Below, piece after piece: positions 1 through 7,352 of a DNA stretch of 64,000 bases. Below the pieces are notes generated by a model. The model was not told where the DNA came from. It worked only from the letters and a program-made list of their open reading frames with translations, and did no database searches. The stretch lies in the NCBI GenBank assembly GCA_003674045.1, contig PENC01000002.1, positions 1,075,547 through 1,139,546 on the forward strand, written 5' to 3'. The translations under genes were made by a program, and so were the position numbers. The DNA is from Streptomyces griseocarneus. GTDB lineage: Bacteria > Actinomycetota > Actinomycetes > Streptomycetales > Streptomycetaceae. Within the stretch, counting starts at the first letter, position 1. The number at the start of each line of letters is the position of its first letter.

Positions 1-984
1 CTCTACGACGGCACCAACAAGCGCCCGGTACAGGGCCGCAACGGGCCCGTCGGCTACGCACCCGCCAACGAGGACGACAGGTCGTACGGGCAGATCACCG
101 TCACCAAGGCCACCGACCTGTCCGTCAACGCGGTCTACGCCCAGATGGCACAGGACGTCGGCCCGAGCAAGGTCAAGGACACCGCGATCGCCCTCGGCAT
201 CCCCGCGAAGACCCCCGAGCTGACCGCCACCCCCTCCATCGCGCTGGGCGTGGCCACCGCCAGCGTCCTCGACATGACCCAGGCGTACGCGACGCTCGCC
301 AACCACGGCAGGCACGGCCCGTACACGCTGGTCGACAAGGTCGCCAAGGCCGGCGAGAACGTCGAACTGCCCGGCAAGGAGCCCAAGCGGGCCGTCACGC
401 GCGACGCCGCCGACACCACCACGGCCGTGCTCAAGAGCGTCGTCGACAACGGCACCGGATCGGCCGCGCAGGCCGCCGGACGCCCCGCCGCGGGCAAGAC
501 CGGCACGGCGGAGGAGGACAAGGCCGCCTGGTTCGCGGGCTACACCCCCGACCTCGCGACCGTCGTCGCGGTCATGGGCCAGGACTCCGACACCGGCACC
601 CAGAAGCCGCTCTACGGGGCGACCGGGGAGGCCCGCATCAACGGCGGCGGCGCACCCGCGAACATCTGGGCCGCCTACACCGAGGCGGCGCTGAGCGGCA
701 CCCCGGTGCGGGACTTCGACCTGCAGATGTCGGGCGCCGGGCCCGCGCCCTCGCTGGAGCCGCCGTCCTCCTCCGCGCCGCCGTCGGAGAGCTCCGCGCC
801 GCCCTCGTCCCCGGCCCCGCCCAGCTTCCCGACCCGCCCCTCGCGCCCGCCGGGCCCGCCGACCGGACCGCCGACGCTGCCGGGCCCGCCGACCGGGCTG
901 CCGAGCCTGCCGCCCTTCACGCTCTTCCCCGAGCAGAAGGACCAGCGGCACGAGCGGGAAGGGCTCCTGGGCTACGAGTACTGA
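1..984 (+). CDS. Class A penicillin-binding protein, C-terminal fragment (transpeptidase)
   Basis: The frame is open from base 1, so the N-terminus (membrane anchor, glycosyltransferase and start of the transpeptidase) lies outside the window; 327 residues are visible. The SxN motif is SVN (fragment residues 41-43) and the KTG motif is in AAGKTGTAEE (about 164-173). Between them lies a stretch (ALGVATASVLDMTQAYATLA) typical of class A enzymes, which polymerise and cross-link peptidoglycan outside the membrane. After the transpeptidase core comes a tail of about 80 residues rich in Pro and Ser, a probable disordered extracellular extension common in actinobacterial PBPs, ending in GYEY. The class A call rests on similarity around SVN and KTG because the glycosyltransferase is not visible. 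Confidence 0.9.
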   Translation, partial: LYDGTNKRPVQGRNGPVGYAPANEDDRSYGQITVTKATDLSVNAVYAQMAQDVGPSKVKDTAIALGIPAKTPELTATPSIALGVATASVLDMTQAYATLANHGRHGPYTLVDKVAKAGENVELPGKEPKRAVTRDAADTTTAVLKSVVDNGTGSAAQAAGRPAAGKTGTAEEDKAAWFAGYTPDLATVVAVMGQDSDTGTQKPLYGATGEARINGGGAPANIWAAYTEAALSGTPVRDFDLQMSGAGPAPSLEPPSSSAPPSESSAPPSSPAPPSFPTRPSRPPGPPTGPPTLPGPPTGLPSLPPFTLFPEQKDQRHEREGLLGYEY

Positions 985-994
985 CGCCCGCTGA

Positions 995-1315
995 TCAGTG
1001 GCCCGAGGTGGCCTTGAGGCCCACCACGGCCACCAGCAGCAGGACGACGAAGAAGATGCGCGCGGCGGTCGCGGGCTCGCCGAGCACGGCCATGCCGAAG
1101 ACCGCCGCGCCCGCCGCGCCGATGCCGACCCAGACGCCGTACGCCGTGCCGATCGGCAGCGTCCGCGCGGCCTGGGAGAGCAGCAGCATGCTGGCCGCGA
1201 TACCCGCGACGGTGAACACGCTCGGCCAGAGCCTGGTGAACCCGTCGGTGAACTTCATGCCGATCGACCAGGCGACCTCGAGCAGACCGGCGACGGCGAG
1301 CAGGACCCATGCCAT
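995..1315 (-). CDS. gdx: SMR-family guanidinium exporter (Gdx/SugE type)
   Basis: A 106-residue protein with four membrane helices and the small multidrug resistance fold. The first helix carries the essential acidic residue (GLLEVAWSIGMKFTDGF), and the context, including the LPIGTAYGVWVGIGAAGAA stretch, matches the SugE/Gdx branch rather than the EmrE/QacE drug exporters. Gdx proteins exchange guanidinium for protons across the inner membrane as antiparallel dimers. A GGAGG ribosome site lies 7 bases before the ATG. The leader carries a guanidine-III riboswitch (1351-1391), which independently supports guanidinium as substrate. It is monocistronic and convergent with the PBP gene. Confidence 0.93.
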   Translation of the reverse strand: MAWVLLAVAGLLEVAWSIGMKFTDGFTRLWPSVFTVAGIAASMLLLSQAARTLPIGTAYGVWVGIGAAGAAVFGMAVLGEPATAARIFFVVLLLVAVVGLKATSGH

Positions 1316-1350
1316 GACGGCACCTCCGTGGAAGACATTCCTTCAGGGGT

Positions 1351-1391
1351 GCGTCGTCTTGTCCTGACCCGGTACGGCGCGTCTCGTCGGG
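1351..1391 (-). ncRNA. Guanidine-III (ykkC-III) riboswitch
   Basis: On the minus strand the leader of the SMR gene reads nearly identically to the Thermobifida fusca guanidine-III aptamer as I remember it. It contains GACGAG, GCGCCGTACC and GGTCAGGACAAGACG in the same order and spacing. The first helix pairs CCCG with CGGG, a compensatory change from the CCGG/CCGG I recall in T. fusca. The pseudoknot pairs GCGCCGT with ACGACGC with one C-A mismatch. It ends about 25 bases before the Shine-Dalgarno of the exporter. Guanidine binding is expected to raise expression; the mechanism is not visible. Confidence 0.9.
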
Positions 1392-1455
1392 CACCTACGA
1401 CCGTAGCAAATGCCCGGGACGAACGAAGATCAGCGGATCGGAGGGATCAGCGGGA

Positions 1456-1797
1456 TCAGAGGTAGAGCCCCGTGGAGTCCTCGGACCCCTCCAGGCGCTC
1501 CGCCGCCACCGCGTGCAGGTCGCGCTCGCGCATCAGCACGTACGCCACGCCGCGGACCTCGACCTCGGCGCGGTCCTCCGGGTCGTAGAGCACCCGGTCG
1601 CCCGGCTCCACCGTGCGCACGCTCTGGCCGACGGCCACGACCTCCGCCCACGCCAGCCTGCGGCCCACCGCCGCCGTCGCCGGGATGACGATGCCGCCGC
1701 TGGACCGGCGCTCGCCCTCCGGAATGTCGGTACGGACCAGCACCCGGTCGTGGAGCATCCGGATGGGCAGCTTGTCGTGGGTGGTGTGCGTACTCAC
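1456..1797 (-). CDS. GroES-like (Cpn10 family) protein
   Basis: A 113-residue single-domain protein when read from the GTG at 1797 (VSTHTTHDKLP). A longer reading from 1836 is possible but adds residues unlike the family. The core KLPIRMLHDRVLVRTDIPEGERRS, with SSGGIVIPATA and a later GDRVLYDPEDRAEVEV, follows the Cpn10 beta-barrel pattern of mobile loop and roof. No groEL is adjacent, so it is not the standard groES-groEL pair. Many actinobacteria carry such a lone paralogue, and its chaperonin partner is unknown. It is transcribed in the same direction as gdx but separated by about 65 bases plus the riboswitch. Confidence 0.8.
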   Translation of the reverse strand: MSTHTTHDKLPIRMLHDRVLVRTDIPEGERRSSGGIVIPATAAVGRRLAWAEVVAVGQSVRTVEPGDRVLYDPEDRAEVEVRGVAYVLMRERDLHAVAAERLEGSEDSTGLYL

Positions 1798-1905
1798 GCC
1801 ATGACCGTACCTGGCCGCGCGTGGCCTCGCGGCCACGGCGGCGGATCCGCCGATGTGAACGCGGCCACGCTGCGCGCCCCGTGGGGCGCCACGGCTCGCG
1901 GGGCG

Positions 1906-2226
1906 CTACGACTTGCGGCGGCGGGAGGAGACCGTGAAGAAGCCGATCACGCCCACCGCGACCATCGCGACCGGGACGATCCGCTCCAGGCGCGGGCTGC
2001 CGTCCTCGGCGACCAGGCCGGCGCGGACGTCGGAGACCAGGCGGTTCACCGCCACATAGGCGCGCCCGGCGGTCTGGTCGACCTTGGAGGTCACCTTCGC
2101 CCTGGCGTCGCCCACGATCGTCCTCGGGTGCATCCGCACACCGATCTCGTCGAGCGTCACGGCGAGCTCCTGCCGCCTGCGGGCGATGTCCGCCTCGATC
2201 TGCGCAGGGGTCCTGGCATCCGACAC
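1906..2226 (-). CDS. DUF3618 domain protein with C-terminal membrane segment
   Basis: A 106-residue protein. The N-terminal half has the DUF3618 signature (RTPAQIEADIARRRQELAVT, then LDEIGVRMHPR), an amphipathic helix. A single hydrophobic segment near the C-terminus (IVPVAMVAVGVIGFF) is followed by SSRRRKS, so the bulk is probably cytoplasmic. Actinobacterial homologues are small membrane-tethered proteins of unknown function. It lies about 110 bases upstream of the GroES-like gene on the same strand and could share its transcript. Confidence 0.8.
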   Translation of the reverse strand: MSDARTPAQIEADIARRRQELAVTLDEIGVRMHPRTIVGDARAKVTSKVDQTAGRAYVAVNRLVSDVRAGLVAEDGSPRLERIVPVAMVAVGVIGFFTVSSRRRKS

Positions 2227-2372
2227 CGCGCTGCCTCCGTCGTCTCGATAAGAGTGATGATGAGTGATGACGACAGTCTGTCAGCTCGGCGGACCCCGTG
2301 CCCCACGGCACCCCCGATCGGCAAGCTGACTACGCTCGGGGATCCGGCCCCGAACCCCGACGAGGAGATCCC

Positions 2373-2840
2373 ATGAGCGAGCGCCTGCAGCCCGGCGACA
2401 CCGCCCCCGCCTTCACCCTGCCCGACGCCGACGGCAAGCCGGTGTCCCTGGCCGACCACAAGGGCCGCAAGGTCATCGTCTACTTCTACCCCGCCGCGCT
2501 CACGCCCGGCTGCACGAAGCAGGCGTGCGACTTCACCGACAACCTCGACTTCCTGGCCGGGCAGGGCTACGACGTGATCGGCGTCTCGCCCGACAAGCCG
2601 GAGAAGCTCGCGAAGTTCCGCGACAAGGAGTCACTCAAGGTGACGCTGGTCGGCGACCCGGACAAGACCGTCCTGGAGGCCTACGGCGCGTACGGCGAGA
2701 AGAAGCTCTACGGCAAGGTGGTGACCGGCGTCATCCGCTCCACGGTGATCGTGGACGAGGAGGGCAAGGTCGAGCGCGCCCTGTACAACGTCAAGGCCAC
2801 GGGCCACGTAGCGAAGATCATCAAGGACCTGGGGCTGTAA
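2373..2840 (+). CDS. bcp: Thioredoxin-dependent peroxiredoxin (BCP/PrxQ family)
   Basis: A 155-residue peroxiredoxin that reduces hydrogen peroxide and organic hydroperoxides in the cytoplasm. The peroxidatic cysteine is in ALTPGCTKQACDFTDN, and a second Cys five residues later is the atypical two-Cys resolving position of the PrxQ group. The VGDPDKTVLEAYGAYGEKK region and the conserved C-terminal IIKDLGL also fit. The ATG at 2373 follows a GAGGAGATCC ribosome site. A perfect 10-bp hairpin immediately after the stop (2841-2863) ends the transcript. Confidence 0.93.
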   Translation: MSERLQPGDTAPAFTLPDADGKPVSLADHKGRKVIVYFYPAALTPGCTKQACDFTDNLDFLAGQGYDVIGVSPDKPEKLAKFRDKESLKVTLVGDPDKTVLEAYGAYGEKKLYGKVVTGVIRSTVIVDEEGKVERALYNVKATGHVAKIIKDLGL

Positions 2841-2980
2841 CCGCGCCCCTGCAAGGGGCGCGGGGCTGCGACATCATGCGGCTCCGCCGCGTGGGTGCGA
2901 CAAGCCCCCACCGGACCCGCAGCCGCCCACCGGGCCGACAAGGCACCCCGGTGGGCGCAGCAGGGGCGGGGCGCGGCCCC
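2841..2980 (+). repeat. Streptomyces intergenic GC-rich repeat, copy 1, with terminator hairpin
   Basis: It begins with a perfect 10-bp stem (CCGCGCCCCT, loop GCA, AGGGGCGCGG; 2841-2863) directly after the bcp stop, then the module GACAAGCCCCCACC and the CACCCCGGTGGGCG block seen in other copies. The AACTGCGCGAC segment is reduced to CTGCGAC and interrupted here. The hairpin would terminate both bcp and the converging sensor kinase transcript. No coding potential is seen. Confidence 0.7.
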
Positions 2981-2982
2981 GG

Positions 2983-4251
2983 TCACGCTCGGACGGTGAC
3001 CGCCTCCGGGGCAGAATGCCCCGCTTCGTCCTCGGCCGGCGGCAGCGACAACGTGGCCTCCGCCCCGCCCCCCTCCGCCGTGTCGAACACGAGCGTCGCC
3101 CCCAGGACCAGCGCCTGGCCCACGGCGATCGTCAGCCCCAGCCCATGCCCCGTCCCCCGCTCCGGGGCCGCCGTGCGGAAGCGGCGCGGCCCCTGGGAGA
3201 CGAGCTCCGGGGGGTAGCCCCCGCCATGGTCGCGGACCACGATCCGCGTGCCCTCGACGCGGACCACGATCGGCGGCTTGCCGTGCTTCGCCGCGTTGCC
3301 GAGCAGGTTGACCAGGATGCGCTCGACGCGCCGCGCGTCCGTCGCCACGATGCAGCCCTCACCGACGACCTCGACCGCGACATCGTCGACGCCGCGCTGG
3401 CCGCGCGCCCGCTTGACGATGCCGCGCACGAGCGACGGCAGCTCGACCGGATCGAGCTGCGCCCGCTCCACGCCGGAGTCCAGCCGGGAGACCTCCAGCA
3501 GGTCCTCCACCAGGGAACGCATGGTCTGGGCGCGCTCGCGGACCATCTCGACGGCCCGCGGGTGCGGCAGCAGCTCGGCCGAGGCGACCAGGCCCGCCAC
3601 CGGGGTGCGCAGCTCGTGCGCCACGTCCGCGGTGAACTCGCGCTCGGCGGCCACCCGGGCCGCCAGCGAGGTGGCCATGTGATGCACCGAGCGGCCCAGC
3701 TCGGCCACCTCGTCCCGGCCGCCCGCCGCGAGGGCCTCCGCGTCCGGCGGCGCACCGGCGGCGATCCGCCGCGCCGCGGCCGCACTCGTCCGCAGCCGCC
3801 GCGAGAGGCTCTGCGCCACGAACCACGCCACGACCGCCATCAGCGCCACCGTGGCCACCCCGGCCACGATCAGCGCCTTGTCCAGCGCCTTCTGCACGGG
3901 GTCGCGGTCGGGGTAGGGCGCCGAGACGGACAGCACCTTGCCGTCGCCCACGGACGTCGCCGCCCACACCCGCGGGTCGGCGCCGCCGCTGATGTACGTA
4001 CCGGGCTTGCCGTTCGACACCCGCTGCGCCAGCGGGACCGGCAGCGTCGAGTCGTCGAGCTGCGCGCCCAGCGCGAGCAGGCCGTCCCGCTGGTAGACCT
4101 GGAGCGCGGAGCTCAGCAGGGCGTCCTGGTAGGACTGTGCCTGCGTGCCGCGCTCCTCGGCCGCGATGTGGTGCACGGCGATGCCGAGCACCACGACGGC
4201 GAGCGCGGTGACGAAGGAGATCGCCAGCGCGATCCGGCCACGGATACCCAT
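2983..4251 (-). CDS. Sensor histidine kinase (HAMP, HisKA, HATPase), orphan
   Basis: A 422-residue membrane kinase. TM1 is at about residues 7-29, an extracytoplasmic sensor region of about 95 residues follows, TM2 is near 125-148, then a HAMP linker. The phosphoacceptor His212 is in FTADVAHELRTPVAG, and the ATPase has an N-box (ILVNLLGNAAKHG) and G-boxes (DHGGGYP, GTGHGLGLTIA). It autophosphorylates on His and would pass phosphate to a regulator. No response regulator gene is present in the window. The ATG at 4251 overlaps the stop of the upstream membrane protein (TGATG), so the two are translationally coupled and the upstream protein may form part of the sensory unit. Confidence 0.92.
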   Translation of the reverse strand: MGIRGRIALAISFVTALAVVVLGIAVHHIAAEERGTQAQSYQDALLSSALQVYQRDGLLALGAQLDDSTLPVPLAQRVSNGKPGTYISGGADPRVWAATSVGDGKVLSVSAPYPDRDPVQKALDKALIVAGVATVALMAVVAWFVAQSLSRRLRTSAAAARRIAAGAPPDAEALAAGGRDEVAELGRSVHHMATSLAARVAAEREFTADVAHELRTPVAGLVASAELLPHPRAVEMVRERAQTMRSLVEDLLEVSRLDSGVERAQLDPVELPSLVRGIVKRARGQRGVDDVAVEVVGEGCIVATDARRVERILVNLLGNAAKHGKPPIVVRVEGTRIVVRDHGGGYPPELVSQGPRRFRTAAPERGTGHGLGLTIAVGQALVLGATLVFDTAEGGGAEATLSLPPAEDEAGHSAPEAVTVRA

Positions 4252-4787
4252 CACGCGATCGAATACGTTTCCTTCGACTCCCCCATGGGCGTGGCCCCGG
4301 TGTAGTCGACGTCGATACCTGTGAACGCCAGCAGTCCGTCGACGTTCCTCGCCCCGTACAACTTGAAGCGCGCCGGGTAGGTCGCGGGGGCCGCGCCGTT
4401 GGCCGCGACCGAGACCTGCACCACGCCCTGGCCGTCGGCGCCGTCCGCGCCGTAGTGCGACCACTTGATGCCGCTGGCCACGACGCCGGTGTTGGCGCAG
4501 TTCAGCGTGATGATCTGCGGCTCCACGACGGGGGAGCCGAGCCCGCACTCACGGACCCCCGGCAGCTCCTGCGGCTTGGCCTCCGCCGTCTCCGTGTCCC
4601 GCGGCACTTCCCGGATCGGCTGCGGCGACTTCTGCGCGGCGGCCGTCTTCGGGGCGTCGGACACCGAACCCGAGCGGTCCTGGGCCTGGCAGAGCCACAC
4701 GCCTGCGAGCGCCAGGACGGTCACCGCGGCGAAGATCGCCAAAACGGTGCTCACGCGGGCCCGCCGGGACACGGCACGCTCGGCCAT
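4251..4787 (-). CDS. Membrane-anchored extracytoplasmic protein of unknown function, partner of the kinase
   Basis: A 178-residue protein with a short basic N-terminus, one transmembrane segment (VSTVLAIFAAVTVLALAGVW) and a linker rich in Ala, Lys, Pro and Glu. An extracytoplasmic domain of about 110 residues contains two cysteines (VRECGLG, LNCANTG) that could form a disulphide. I do not recognise a family. The start is supported by a purine-rich ribosome site (GGAAGAGAGG). The TGATG overlap with the downstream kinase strongly suggests co-translation, so a role as ligand-binding or modulating partner of that kinase is a reasonable inference but is unproven. Confidence 0.75.
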   Translation of the reverse strand: MAERAVSRRARVSTVLAIFAAVTVLALAGVWLCQAQDRSGSVSDAPKTAAAQKSPQPIREVPRDTETAEAKPQELPGVRECGLGSPVVEPQIITLNCANTGVVASGIKWSHYGADGADGQGVVQVSVAANGAAPATYPARFKLYGARNVDGLLAFTGIDVDYTGATPMGESKETYSIA

Positions 4788-5118
4788 CGGCCTCTCTTCC
4801 TGTCTTCCTGGACGGGGATGCTGGCGAGGGGCGCATTTGGGACACCCCTGCTGTGAGTGACGGGGAATTCGGGCGGCGCGTTCCCTTCATGCCTATATCA
4901 GGTTGTCCCGGTGGAACCGCGTTGACCACGCCGGGCCCCACCGGGCTTGATCGTTCGCCCGTTCGGCGTAACCGATCATCCGTCCCGTCGTTGGCCTGTA
5001 CGAGGCTGTCCGATTGATGGCCGTACCCAATCAACGCAACCGTCGCGCGCACCGGACGGGAACGGGGTACGGCCTTTGGCCATGCCTCCGCCCCTCCGGT
5101 GCGCCGGGGAGGGGAAAG
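4788..5118. other. Intergenic region, divergent promoters expected
   Basis: A 331-base gap between the divergent membrane-protein/kinase pair and the repeat-protein genes. It is somewhat richer in A and T near 4860-5040 and must hold promoters in both directions. I see no convincing -35/-10 pair, riboswitch, or extended inverted repeat. Confidence 0.4.
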
Positions 5119-5571
5119 ATGCCGGTCAGGTACACCTACGAGCTGCTCGCGGAAGCGGCTCGCGTCTCGACGTCGTACGGCGAGGCAGTGCGCTGGTGCG
5201 GGGGCACGTCGACGCCGGGCAGCAGACGCTACATCCGCGAGAAGATGGCGGCAGCCGGAACAGACACCTCGCACTTCACGACGAGGCAGGTCCGCCACAC
5301 AGAAGCACGGCTACGCGAGCTGGTGGCCGATTCGTACAGCCTCGTCGAGGTGGTGCGCCGCCTGGGCATCAATCCAGTGGGTGGTAATCAGGCTCACATC
5401 AGCCGTCGGATCGCCGCCTTGGGGATCAGCATCTTCCTCTTCTCGACAGGAGGCCGAAGCGGCCCGAAGAGGGCTTCGGGAAACCTGTTCACGCTGGACT
5501 CACCGCCGGACGGCCGCACGCCAGGCGAACGGCTGCGTCCCACCTACGGTGCAAGGCATGCCCATGGCTGA
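5119..5571 (+). CDS. Helix-turn-helix-repeat protein lacking an HNH domain (truncated paralogue)
   Basis: A 150-residue protein after a strong GGGGAGGGGAAAG ribosome site. Two units of about 45 residues are visible (about 8-53 and 64-108). Each has an Ala/Ser-rich first helix, a [VW]xRRLG-like turn, a basic helix (HISRRIAALG type) and an ending like TDTSHF. After the repeats comes a linker (DSPPDGRTPGERLR) resembling the linker preceding the HNH domain in the downstream gene. The sequence then stops at HAHG without the nuclease domain. It overlaps the next gene's start by about 8 bases. It looks like a tandem duplicate that lost its 3' end, but it may still be made as a DNA-binding protein. 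Confidence 0.7.
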   Translation: MPVRYTYELLAEAARVSTSYGEAVRWCGGTSTPGSRRYIREKMAAAGTDTSHFTTRQVRHTEARLRELVADSYSLVEVVRRLGINPVGGNQAHISRRIAALGISIFLFSTGGRSGPKRASGNLFTLDSPPDGRTPGERLRPTYGARHAHG

Positions 5572-6562
5572 CGTGTACGCCCGCGAGACGCTGACAGCCG
5601 CCGTCGCGGCGTCGACAGGGTGGGCCGATCTGATGCGCAGGCTCGGGGTAGAGGCCAGCGGTGGCAGGCGCCGCGTGCTTCAGGAGAAGATCGCGGCCTA
5701 CGGCATCGACACCGGCCATTTCACACGGCGCAGCCCCTGGCTCAAGTATCCGGACGAGGCCATCTCCGACGCCGTCGCCTCGTCCACCACCCTGCGCGAG
5801 GTCGCACGGAGGCTCGGCGCACCCCCGGCCACCGGGACCCTCTCCCACATCCGTCGCCGGATCGCCGTGCTGGGCATCGACGTCAGCCACTTTCCCGGCC
5901 TGAACCGGGCACTGTTCGACTTACCGTTCACCGATGACGAGCTGAAGGCGGCTGCCGCGTCCGCAATCAGCGTTCGCGGGGTGGCGCGGGAGCTGGGTGT
6001 TCCCGACGACGGCCGGACACGCACGGCACTCGGGCGGATGCTCAGGGACCGGGCGATCGACACCGCGCACTTCCGCAACAACCGGCTCGTACTGCCGGAC
6101 GGCCCGCTGCGGAAAGCGGTGGCCGACGCGACGAGCTACGCCGACGTCATGCGCGCACTCGGACTGGCCGTGAACGACACCAACCACCGCAGGATCAGAA
6201 GGCGGGTCGCCCAACTCGGACTGGACACTTCCCACTTCGTACGGAGACCCTGGGGCGCGATCCGGGTTGCCGAGCCCAAGCGCATCGCGGACGACGTACT
6301 CCGGGTACGGCCAGAGGGCTCGACGCGGGAGAACCGCCAGCGGCTCCATAGGGCCCTGAGTGAAGTCGGCGTCCCGTACCGGTGCGCCTTCTGCGGCAAC
6401 GAGGGCGAGTGGCTGGGCAGACCGGTCACCCTGCAGATCGATCACATCAGCGGCGACTGGCTCGACAACCGCCGGGAGAACCTCCGTTATCTCTGCCCCA
6501 ACTGCCACGCGATTACCGCAACCTGGTGCCGAAGCGGGCGGCGCAAGCCCGAGCTCGGGTAA
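5564..6562 (+). CDS. HNH endonuclease with four N-terminal helix-turn-helix-like repeats
   Basis: A 332-residue protein. Four degenerate repeats occupy about residues 8-53, 66-110, 126-170 and 182-225, each ending in a GIDT(S/G/A)HF-like motif after a basic helix, as expected of DNA-reading modules. The C-terminal nuclease has paired zinc cysteines (C274/C277 and C311/C314) and the HNH triad in LQIDHISGDW, NRRENLRYLC and PNCHAIT (H294, N306, H315). The ATG at 5564 is preferred because AAGG lies seven bases upstream; 5558 is an alternative. Leu120 is encoded by TTA (5921-5923), implying dependence on the bldA tRNA. The combination suggests a sequence-specific DNA nuclease of the homing or defence type; its role is not known. 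Confidence 0.85.
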   Translation: MADVYARETLTAAVAASTGWADLMRRLGVEASGGRRRVLQEKIAAYGIDTGHFTRRSPWLKYPDEAISDAVASSTTLREVARRLGAPPATGTLSHIRRRIAVLGIDVSHFPGLNRALFDLPFTDDELKAAAASAISVRGVARELGVPDDGRTRTALGRMLRDRAIDTAHFRNNRLVLPDGPLRKAVADATSYADVMRALGLAVNDTNHRRIRRRVAQLGLDTSHFVRRPWGAIRVAEPKRIADDVLRVRPEGSTRENRQRLHRALSEVGVPYRCAFCGNEGEWLGRPVTLQIDHISGDWLDNRRENLRYLCPNCHAITATWCRSGRRKPELG

Positions 6563-6604
6563 CACTGTGACCACCCCCGCACGACCGGTAGCATGGCAGG
6601 GCTC

Positions 6605-6688
6605 GCGGCCGTGATGGAATTGGCAGTCATGCTGGGTTTAGGTCCCAGTGGGGTAACCCCCGTGAGGGTTCGAGTCCCTCCGGCCGCA
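6605..6688 (+). tRNA. tRNA-Leu (anticodon UAG)
   Basis: An 84-base class II tRNA. The acceptor stem is GCGGCCG with CGGCCGC, and the discriminator base is A. The anticodon stem CTGGG/CCCAG encloses loop TTTAGGT with anticodon TAG, reading CUA codons. There is a long variable arm (GGGGTAACCCCC) and a T arm with GGTTCGAGTCC. CCA is not encoded. It lies 42 bases after the HNH gene. Confidence 0.97.
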
Positions 6689-6692
6689 CGCA

Positions 6693-6732
6693 GAAGGGCC
6701 CTGGTCCGCGACAGCGCGGATCGGGGCCCTTC
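6693..6732. terminator. Hairpin between tRNA-Leu and rdgB
   Basis: A 9-bp stem GAAGGGCCC/GGGCCCTTC encloses a loop of 22 bases that itself holds a GTCCGCG/CGCGGATC pairing. It sits directly after tRNA-Leu and just beyond the rdgB stop on the other strand, so it can end transcripts from both sides. Confidence 0.7.
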
Positions 6733-6749
6733 CCGTCGGTCGTGTGCGC

Positions 6750-7352
6750 TCAGCCCAAAAGCTCCCGCACCACCGGCACCAACCCCCTGAACGCCTTCCC
6801 CCGGTGGCTGATCGCGTTCTTCTCCGCCGGCGTCAGCTCGGCGCAGGTGCGGGAGTCGCCCAGCGGCTGGAGGATCGGGTCGTAGCCGAAGCCGCCCGAG
6901 CCCGACGGGGCGTACCGCAGCGTGCCTTCGAGGCGGCCCTCGACGACGCGCTCGGTGCCGTCCGGCAGGGCCAGGGCCGCGGCGCAGGCGAAGTGGGCGC
7001 CGCGGTGGTCGTCGGCGATGTCGGAGAGCTGGGCGAGGAGCAGGTCCAGGTTGGCCCTGTCGTCGCCGTGGGTGCCCGACCAGCGGGCGGAGAAGATGCC
7101 GGGGGCGCCGCCCAGGACGTCGACGCACAGGCCCGAGTCGTCGGCGACGGCGGGGAGGCCGGTGGCCTTCGCCAGGGCGTGGGCCTTGAGGAGGGCGTTC
7201 TCGGCGAAGGTGACGCCGGTCTCCTTGACGTCCGGGACGTCGGGGTAGGCGTCGGCGCCGACGAGCTCGACGCCGAGGTCGGCCGCTTCGAGGATGGCGC
7301 GGAGTTCGGCGATCTTGCCTGCGTTGCGGGTGGCGAGGACCAGTCGCTTCAC
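6750..7352 (-). CDS. rdgB: Non-canonical purine NTP pyrophosphatase (ITP/XTP/dITP)
   Basis: A 200-residue HAM1/RdgB-family enzyme that hydrolyses ITP, dITP and XTP to monophosphates in the cytoplasm, keeping deaminated purines out of nucleic acids. The N-terminal substrate motif is [14 protein letters not shown]. The metal-binding region [22 protein letters not shown] and the base-recognition stretch GFGYDPI also match, as does the [10 protein letters not shown] motif near the end. The start is GTG at 7352, and its GTG overlaps the rph stop (GTGA), giving translational coupling as in many actinobacteria. Confidence 0.95.
   Translation of the reverse strand: MKRLVLATRNAGKIAELRAILEAADLGVELVGADAYPDVPDVKETGVTFAENALLKAHALAKATGLPAVADDSGLCVDVLGGAPGIFSARWSGTHGDDRANLDLLLAQLSDIADDHRGAHFACAAALALPDGTERVVEGRLEGTLRYAPSGSGGFGYDPILQPLGDSRTCAELTPAEKNAISHRGKAFRGLVPVVRELLG

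Noticed and set aside
5099..5571. A single frameshifted gene spanning both helix-turn-helix-repeat frames
   Set aside because: Each frame has its own start, the first keeps the pre-HNH linker then stops, and the second starts with its own repeat 1. A truncated tandem paralogue explains the data better.
6563..6688. tRNA-Leu as integration site of the HNH region
   Set aside because: No second copy of the tRNA 3' end was found upstream of or within the HNH genes.
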